From an uncultured Blautia sp. (lineage in GTDB: Bacteria > Bacillota > Clostridia > Lachnospirales > Lachnospiraceae), in the NCBI GenBank assembly GCA_937900135.1, contig CALCDJ010000051.1, positions 1-27,639 on the forward strand: a stretch of DNA of 27,639 nt. The letters are read 5' to 3'. The position numbers and the translations under genes were made by a program. Each line of letters begins with the position of its first letter. Position 1 is the stretch's first letter. Shown in pieces: positions 22,658-27,639 of this stretch. The notes under the pieces are model-generated. The model was not told where the DNA came from. It was given only the letters and a program-made list of their open reading frames with translations, and did no database searches.

Positions 22658-23734
22658 ATGTATATCGAATCGATCCAATTAAAGAATTTCAGAAATTATG
22701 ATAATCTGGAATTGCAGTTTGACCAGGGTACCAATATATTTTACGGGAATAATGCACAGGGAAAAACGAATATTCTGGAAGCCCTTTATATTTGTGGAAC
22801 CACCAAATCCCATAAGGGGAGCAAAGATAAGGATATGATCCGGTTTGAAAAGGAGGAAGCTCATATTCGTATGAAGGTGAGAAAGGACAGCCTTTCTTAT
22901 CAGATTGATATGCACCTTCGCAAAAACAAGGCAAAAGGAGTGGCCATCAATGGGCTTCCCATCCGTAAGGCAAGAGAACTTCTTGGAATTGTGAATATGG
23001 TGTTCTTTTCTCCGGAGGATCTGAATATCATCAAGAATGGTCCGGGGGAGAGAAGAAGATTTCTGGATCTGGAGCTTTGTCAGCTGGACCCCCTTTATCT
23101 CACAGAGCTTGCCGGATATAATCATATCCTGAATCAGAGAAACAAACTTCTTAAGGATCTTTACCAGCAGCCTTCTCTGAAAGATACGCTGGACATCTGG
23201 GATATGCAGATGTTTCAATACGGAAAGACAGTTATCGAAAAAAGAAAGGCTTTTATCAGAGAACTAAATGAACTGGTTCATGAGATTCATCAAAATCTGA
23301 CAGGGGGATTGGAACATCTGGAAGTAATTTATGAACCCAGTGTACAGGCAGAGGAACTTTCACAGGTTCTGCAGAAAAACAGAGACAGGGATATTCGGAT
23401 GAAAATGACTTCCGCAGGTCCCCACAGAGATGATTTTTGTGTGAAGGCAGATGGGATTGATATTCGGAAGTACGGCTCCCAGGGGCAGCAGAGAACATCA
23501 GCCCTTTCTCTTAAATTGTCAGAAATATATCTGGTAAAGAAAAAAATCAAGGACACTCCCATTCTTTTGCTGGATGATGTTTTGTCTGAATTGGACAGCA
23601 GCCGCCAGACTTATCTTCTGGACAGCATTCATGATATCCAGACCATGATTACCTGTACCGGTCTGGATGATTTTATCAGTCACCAGTTTGAGATCAATAA
23701 GGTTTTTCAGGTGGTAAAGGGGAAAGTGTTTTGA
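22658..23734 (+). CDS. recF: DNA replication and repair protein RecF
   Basis: RecF is an SMC-like ATPase that helps load RecA at gaps and stalled forks. It is 358 aa: Walker A GNNAQGKT (30-37), the signature YGSQGQQRTSALSLKL and Walker B LLLDDVLSELD at about 301-312, followed by the C-terminal TGLDDF. GGAAGGG precedes the ATG at 22658 by about 6 bases. Its stop codon lies inside the -35 box of the next gene's promoter. gyrB does not follow. Confidence 0.96.
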   Translation: MYIESIQLKNFRNYDNLELQFDQGTNIFYGNNAQGKTNILEALYICGTTKSHKGSKDKDMIRFEKEEAHIRMKVRKDSLSYQIDMHLRKNKAKGVAINGLPIRKARELLGIVNMVFFSPEDLNIIKNGPGERRRFLDLELCQLDPLYLTELAGYNHILNQRNKLLKDLYQQPSLKDTLDIWDMQMFQYGKTVIEKRKAFIRELNELVHEIHQNLTGGLEHLEVIYEPSVQAEELSQVLQKNRDRDIRMKMTSAGPHRDDFCVKADGIDIRKYGSQGQQRTSALSLKLSEIYLVKKKIKDTPILLLDDVLSELDSSRQTYLLDSIHDIQTMITCTGLDDFISHQFEINKVFQVVKGKVF

Positions 23735-23759
23735 CAAGCATTATTGCGTATGGTAGAAT
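23731..23759 (+). promoter_or_regulatory. near-consensus promoter of the TPR/P-loop gene
   Basis: TTGACA (23731-23736), a 17-bp spacer and TAGAAT (23754-23759), with TG one base before the -10. The recF stop TGA lies within the -35. The start would be near 23766, only about 15-25 bases before the start codon. Confidence 0.75.
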
Positions 23760-23780
23760 AATTCTAACTATGGAAAGTTG

Positions 23781-26279
23781 GTGAATATATTGGACAAAGA
23801 GGAATTTCGGATAAAACTGGACGAAATTAATCATCTGGTAGAAAAAAAAGATTATAAAGGTGCCATGAATGTGGTAGACAGCATTGACTGGCGCCGGGTA
23901 AAAAACGGACGGACTCTGTGTGTGGTTGGTGAGATTTATGCAGCCAATAAGCGCTACGAGGACAGTAAAGAGATTTTTCTTCTGGCATATCACAGATCAC
24001 AGATTGGTAAAAATATCCTCTACCGTCTGATCGAGGTTTCCCTGAAGATGGGAGACATTGATGATGCCATGGAATTTTATGAGAGATTTACTGAGGTTGC
24101 CCCTAATGATAATACAAGATATATTCTGCAATATAAGATTTATAAAGCAAAACGGGCATCCTTAAGTGAACAGATTCAGATTCTGGAAGAGTATAAAGAA
24201 AAAGAATTTACAGAACGCTGGTCTTATGAACTGGCTAAGCTTTATTATAAAGCCGGTGATAAGGAGAAGTGTCTGGATCTTTGCAATGAGATCATTCTTT
24301 GGTTCAGTGAAGGCAAATATGTGATGAAAGCACTGGATATGAAACTTCGTATGGGTGCTCTCACAGGTGCGGAAAAAGAGAAATATGAGCAGCAATTTGT
24401 TCCGAAACTGATTACTCCGGAAGAAGCCAGAGCATTGAGAGAAAATGCAGAGGATGATCTGGAGGAAGAGAAGGAGGAAGACTCCAAGGCTTCCCAGGAA
24501 GAGGAAGAACGGGTTATTGACAGTATTTCTCTTGCTGATCAGAGAGATATCAATAATGCGGAAACACTTCAGGAAAAGATTTCCAAGGGTATCCGTGATA
24601 TTTTTGGCGGCTTTAAGAAAGATAACGAAGGTCTGGATGAGGAAGAAGAGGGAGAAGACCTGGAGAAGAGTGAGGTTCAGGAGGAAATGCTTCGTGATAT
24701 TTCTTCCAGAGAAGAATTCCAGGACGTTCCGGAGCTGGAACCAGAGGATGGAAAAGCTGTCAGAACAGAAAAAACAGAAATTCCGGCAGAACCTAAGAAA
24801 CCAGATTTTTCTGCAACTATGAGAATGCCGGAACTGAAGATTCCAAAATCCATGAAAAATATGGAAATTCCGGAGGAAAAACCGGCTGAGCCAGTGGAAC
24901 AGCCAGAGATTCCGGCACCGGAAGTTCCTGTACCGAATATGATTTCAGGCGGTCCTCTTGCAGAACAGAAGGCAGATGAATTCAACTTTAATCTGGAGGA
25001 TACCATTCTGGCCGCAGCCAGCGCCCAGGGAATTGAGATTCCGGAAGGCAAGGAAGAACCTGTAAAAGAGGAAGAACCGCAGCCGGTGGAAGAAGAGGAA
25101 GAAGTCCTCACAGAAGAAGATCTGCAGCAGGCAGAGGCAGAATTCTTAAATGGCCCCATAAAGAAGGAAGAACCGAAGGCAGTTTCCTCCAAGGAAAGGG
25201 AAGTTCCATCTCTGGAGCCGGAAGAATTTTTGCAGAATGACTTTGAAGATCAGGAAAACAGCCTGGAAGAAAATATTCAGGAACTGGAAAAGATCAAACA
25301 ACAGGTAAATGAGCATACAGAAGAAGCGCCGAAGAAACCCGCTGGTATGAGAACCGAGGTGTTCAATTTCCAGCAGGAGCTGCAGAAAGCTCTGGGCGAA
25401 CAGGATGCGTTAAGAAAAGAAACACAGAAGAAACCTCTGACCCAGGAGGAAGAATTGGAACAGTTTATTGAATCCATTCAGCCGAAGGAGGAACACGATC
25501 CTCTGGATATTATTCCAAGAGAAAAGAAATTAAGGGAAGAGGAAAAGAAGCTGTTCACTTATTTTGTGAAGGTTCCGGGAATGGAGCAGCAGCTGATTGA
25601 TACTCTTTGTGATACACAGATCGCAGCATCCGATAAAACCTCTAAGACTGGAAACATCATTGTGATGGGTGGAAGAGAGACTGGAAAAACAAGACTGATT
25701 TCCGGTTTGATTCCTGCAATCTGCCAGGAATTAAATATCGAAGCCTCCAAGGTGGCTTATGTGTTTGCTGATCAGATCAATGGAAAAGACATTGCCAGAA
25801 TTGTAGGCAAACTTTCCGGCGGCTTCCTTGTGATTGAAAATGCCAACCAGCTTACACAGGAAACAGTGGATCAGCTGGATAAGGCTATGGAATTCCGTAC
25901 AGACGGCATGACAGTGATCATTGAGGACGAAAAGATTGGAATGCGTAAATTTATTGCCAGAAATCCTAAATTTGCAAAGAAATTTACATCCATGATTAAT
26001 ATTCCTGTATTTACCAACGATGAACTTGTAAATTTTGCAAAGATTTATACAAAAGAAAATGGATATACCATTGATCAGATGGGAATGCTTGCACTTTACA
26101 ATCTGATTGGAATCAATCAGAAAGAGGATGAGCCTATGAATATTGGGGCAGTGAAGGAAATCATCGACAATGCCATTGCTAAATCCCAGGGTGGAATCCG
26201 AAAATTAAAACGTAACATTTCCAAAAAGCGTACAGACCGCGACGGATATATTGTTTTATACGAAAAAGACTTCAGTTAA
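23781..26279 (+). CDS. TPR / acidic linker / degenerate AAA-like P-loop protein, function unknown
   Basis: I do not recognise a named gene. The product is about 832 aa in three regions (numbered from TTG 23778). Residues 1-215 are helical TPR-like repeats (YKGAMNVVDSIDW, KRYEDSKEIFLLAYHRS, MGDIDDAMEFYERF). Residues 215-590 are acidic E/P-rich low complexity, probably disordered. Residues 600-833 hold a P-loop, GGRETGKT (631-638), then GGFLVIENANQLTQ (681-694), and NPKFAKKF, a layout recalling CbxX/CfxQ-type AAA proteins but with the Walker B DE changed to EN. There is no signal peptide or membrane helix. Start choice is uncertain: GTG 23781, TTG 23778 and TTG 23790 (with GGTGA 5 bases upstream) are all possible. 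It has its own promoter and lies 28 bases before rsmA. Confidence 0.85.
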   Translation: MNILDKEEFRIKLDEINHLVEKKDYKGAMNVVDSIDWRRVKNGRTLCVVGEIYAANKRYEDSKEIFLLAYHRSQIGKNILYRLIEVSLKMGDIDDAMEFYERFTEVAPNDNTRYILQYKIYKAKRASLSEQIQILEEYKEKEFTERWSYELAKLYYKAGDKEKCLDLCNEIILWFSEGKYVMKALDMKLRMGALTGAEKEKYEQQFVPKLITPEEARALRENAEDDLEEEKEEDSKASQEEEERVIDSISLADQRDINNAETLQEKISKGIRDIFGGFKKDNEGLDEEEEGEDLEKSEVQEEMLRDISSREEFQDVPELEPEDGKAVRTEKTEIPAEPKKPDFSATMRMPELKIPKSMKNMEIPEEKPAEPVEQPEIPAPEVPVPNMISGGPLAEQKADEFNFNLEDTILAAASAQGIEIPEGKEEPVKEEEPQPVEEEEEVLTEEDLQQAEAEFLNGPIKKEEPKAVSSKEREVPSLEPEEFLQNDFEDQENSLEENIQELEKIKQQVNEHTEEAPKKPAGMRTEVFNFQQELQKALGEQDALRKETQKKPLTQEEELEQFIESIQPKEEHDPLDIIPREKKLREEEKKLFTYFVKVPGMEQQLIDTLCDTQIAASDKTSKTGNIIVMGGRETGKTRLISGLIPAICQELNIEASKVAYVFADQINGKDIARIVGKLSGGFLVIENANQLTQETVDQLDKAMEFRTDGMTVIIEDEKIGMRKFIARNPKFAKKFTSMINIPVFTNDELVNFAKIYTKENGYTIDQMGMLALYNLIGINQKEDEPMNIGAVKEIIDNAIAKSQGGIRKLKRNISKKRTDRDGYIVLYEKDFS

Positions 26280-26307
26280 AAATATCAGCGAAAAGGAAGG
26301 ATAAATT

Positions 26308-27174
26308 ATGACCAGACCTTATCTTGGAAACCCGAAATATACCATTGAAGTTCTTCAAAAGTATGGCTTTGTGTTCCAGAAGAGGTTTGGTCAGAATTTT
26401 TTGATCGATACCCATGTACTGGAAAAGATCATACGTGCTTCCGAAATTACAAAAGAAGACTTTGTCCTGGAAATCGGTCCGGGAATCGGAACCATGACAC
26501 AGTATCTGGCAGAAGCAGCCAGAGAGGTAGCCGCAGTTGAAATAGACGATGCCCTGATTCCTATTCTGGAAGATACCCTGAAAGACTGGGATAATGTTCG
26601 GGTAATCCATGGAGATATCTTAAAAACGGATATCAATGAACTGGCCATGAAAAAAAACGGAGGAAAGCCCATTAAGGTTGTGGCAAATCTTCCGTACTAT
26701 ATTACCACACCGATTATTATGGGACTTTTTGAGAATAAGGTTCCCATTGATTCCATTACCATTATGGTACAGAAGGAAGTGGCAGATCGGATGCAGGTAG
26801 GGCCAGGAACGAAGGATTACGGGGCTTTGTCTCTGGCAGTGCAGTATTATGCAAAGCCGGAGATTGTTGCCAATGTTCCGCCAAACTGCTTTATGCCAAG
26901 GCCAAAGGTGGGCAGTGCAGTAATTCGTCTTACCAGACATGAGAAACCTCCGGTAGAAGTTGCAGATGAGAAACTGATGTTTCGGCTGATCCGGGCTTCC
27001 TTTAATCAGAGAAGAAAAACTCTGGCGAACGGTCTTAAAAATTCTCAGGAACTTAGTTTTACCAAAGAAGAGATTGAAGGCGCGCTTACCGCATGCGGAC
27101 TGCCTTTGAATATCCGGGGAGAGGCATTATCTCTGGAGCAGTTTGCAAAACTTGCCAATGCTTTTGTAAATTAA
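26308..27174 (+). CDS. rsmA: 16S rRNA dimethyladenosine transferase RsmA (KsgA)
   Basis: RsmA dimethylates two adjacent adenines (A1518/A1519, E. coli numbering) near the 3' end of 16S rRNA. It is 288 aa: FGQNFLIDTHVLEKI near the N-terminus, the SAM motif EIGPGIGT (55-62), VVAIE-type acid loop (AAVEIDDALI), and the catalytic NLPYY motif. The C-terminal part has CFMPRPKVGSAVIRL and FNQRRKTLANGL. The SD AAGGAAGGA is upstream of the ATG at 26308. It follows the TPR/P-loop gene by 28 bases, so the two are probably cotranscribed, and is followed by two terminators. Confidence 0.97.
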   Translation: MTRPYLGNPKYTIEVLQKYGFVFQKRFGQNFLIDTHVLEKIIRASEITKEDFVLEIGPGIGTMTQYLAEAAREVAAVEIDDALIPILEDTLKDWDNVRVIHGDILKTDINELAMKKNGGKPIKVVANLPYYITTPIIMGLFENKVPIDSITIMVQKEVADRMQVGPGTKDYGALSLAVQYYAKPEIVANVPPNCFMPRPKVGSAVIRLTRHEKPPVEVADEKLMFRLIRASFNQRRKTLANGLKNSQELSFTKEEIEGALTACGLPLNIRGEALSLEQFAKLANAFVN

Positions 27175-27213
27175 AAAGTGGAAGTTCTGTTTCGACAGAG
27201 CTTCCACTTTTTT
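27173..27213 (+). terminator. rsmA terminator, first hairpin
   Basis: AAAAAGTGGAAG (27173-27184) pairs with CTTCCACTTTTT (27201-27212), with an inner CTGT-TTCG-ACAG stem and UUCG-like tetraloop. A T-run follows. It overlaps the rsmA stop codon. Confidence 0.92.
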
Positions 27214-27218
27214 CATAT

Positions 27219-27251
27219 AAAAAACACCCGGTGGCTAGACGGATGTTTTTT
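27219..27251 (+). terminator. rsmA terminator, second tandem hairpin
   Basis: AAAAAACA (27219-27226) pairs with TGTTTTTT (27244-27251), with inner CCG/CGG and a 9-nt loop, ending in a T-run. It lies 6 bases after the first hairpin, so rsmA has a double terminator. Confidence 0.75.
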
Positions 27252-27639
27252 ATGATCTCTATTTATTATTTTAAAAGGAAGGAGAGTTGAGTACCCAGCT
27301 AGGGTACCCAACATATGAAAAAGAAAATTTATAAAAATAATGTTGGCTGTATTATTTTTATGGGTTTAGTATATACAAAAAATATGAGAGAATCATGTTT
27401 AACTTATGAAAATTTAGTGAACGAATGTCGAAAGAATTATGAATGACTGTACTATTTTACGATGATTAACAGGCAAACAGGAGATTACAAAAGGATTTTC
27501 AGGTGTGGTATAATGAAAAACCGTAAAAGGAAAACTGACAAGTAGACAGGCAGCAGAAGAAGTCCTGCTGCAGAAAGGCGGAAATAAGATTGAAAATGAG
27601 AAGTAGAGGGTATCCATTCCCTTAATCGCATCACAAACA
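27252..27639. other. right-edge non-coding stretch with an inverted repeat
   Basis: There is no convincing complete gene. An SD-like AAGGAAGGAGAG at about 27275-27285 is followed by a 27-bp inverted repeat (27286-27312, GTACCC/GGGTAC core). A 43-codon ORF at 27315-27446 has a weak SD. TGGTATAAT at 27506-27514 looks like an extended -10 with TTACAA 18 bp upstream, but it may be decayed coding sequence (see the pseudogene entry). Confidence 0.3.
27506..27606 (+). pseudogene. possible decayed N-terminus of a cation P-type ATPase
   Basis: In two frames the plus strand reads WYNEKP (27506-27523) and then KTVKGKLTSRQAAEEVLLQK continuing GGNKIENEK to a TAG at 27604. This resembles the cytoplasmic N-terminus of calcium-type P-ATPases (WYNKTV, then GLTSxEAxxRLxxxGxNKxEE). 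A frameshift separates the parts and a stop follows, and the window ends soon after. The match is from memory and short, so confidence is low. Confidence 0.3.

Noticed and set aside
24677..25192. 171-codon Ser/Gly-rich minus-strand ORF in the TPR/P-loop gene
   Set aside because: It mirrors the acidic Glu/Pro-rich linker; Glu and Pro codons read as Ser, Phe and Gly on the other strand.
27315..27446. 43-codon ORF with ATG after the right-edge inverted repeat
   Set aside because: The SD is weak (AGGG at 10 bases), the sequence matches nothing I recognise, and the length is within chance for A+T-rich DNA.

Overview
The window is the chromosomal replication-origin region of a low-to-moderate G+C Clostridia member, most likely a Lachnospiraceae. 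This rests on gene order (rsmG-mnmG-mnmE-jag-yidC-yidD-rnpA-rpmH / oriC / dnaA-dnaN-yaaA-recF), AAGGAGG-type ribosome binding sites, and the linked parA-parB-DUF4446-serS-DUF3881 block. I cannot name a species from sequence alone.

Layout. Everything left of about 19.1 kb is on the minus strand and everything right of dnaA is on the plus strand, so all genes point away from the origin. From left to right: (1) 1-4.8 kb, a minus-strand operon parA-parB-DUF4446-serS-DUF3881, with an extended -10 promoter beside a perfect parS site and a strong hairpin at its 3' end; (2) 4.85-6.7 kb, an alpha/beta hydrolase with its own promoter and terminator, flanked by long non-coding stretches; (3) 6.7-11.7 kb, a four-gene ABC system: ATPase, ABC-2 permease, a GldG-like membrane protein and a DUF4340 protein; (4) 11.9-19.0 kb, the conserved rpmH-rnpA-yidD-yidC-jag-mnmE-mnmG-rsmG cluster; (5) 19.1-21.3 kb, a bipartite oriC with DnaA boxes on both sides of dnaA; (6) 21.3-23.7 kb, dnaN, an S4-domain gene and recF; (7) 23.8-27.2 kb, a large TPR/acidic-linker/P-loop protein of unknown function, then rsmA and a double terminator; (8) 27.25-27.64 kb, non-coding sequence with a possible decayed P-type ATPase N-terminus.

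How the parts fit. DnaA and the two box clusters start replication, and DnaN and RecF act at the fork and in repair. ParA/ParB and at least three identical parS sites (4834, 6529, 7142) segregate the origin; the third parS lies inside the DUF4340 coding sequence. RnpA, L34, YidC, YidD and Jag serve RNA processing, translation and membrane insertion. MnmE, MnmG, RsmG and RsmA modify tRNA and rRNA.

The most unusual items are the TPR/P-loop protein, which sits where gyrB/gyrA often follow recF and has a near-consensus promoter overlapping the recF stop codon; a seryl-tRNA synthetase whose motifs look archaeal/eukaryotic; a YidC lacking the usual groove arginine; and hairpins placed just upstream of ribosome binding sites inside operons (ABC operon, mnmE, rnpA). 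I saw no CRISPR array, tRNA, rRNA or intact insertion sequence.
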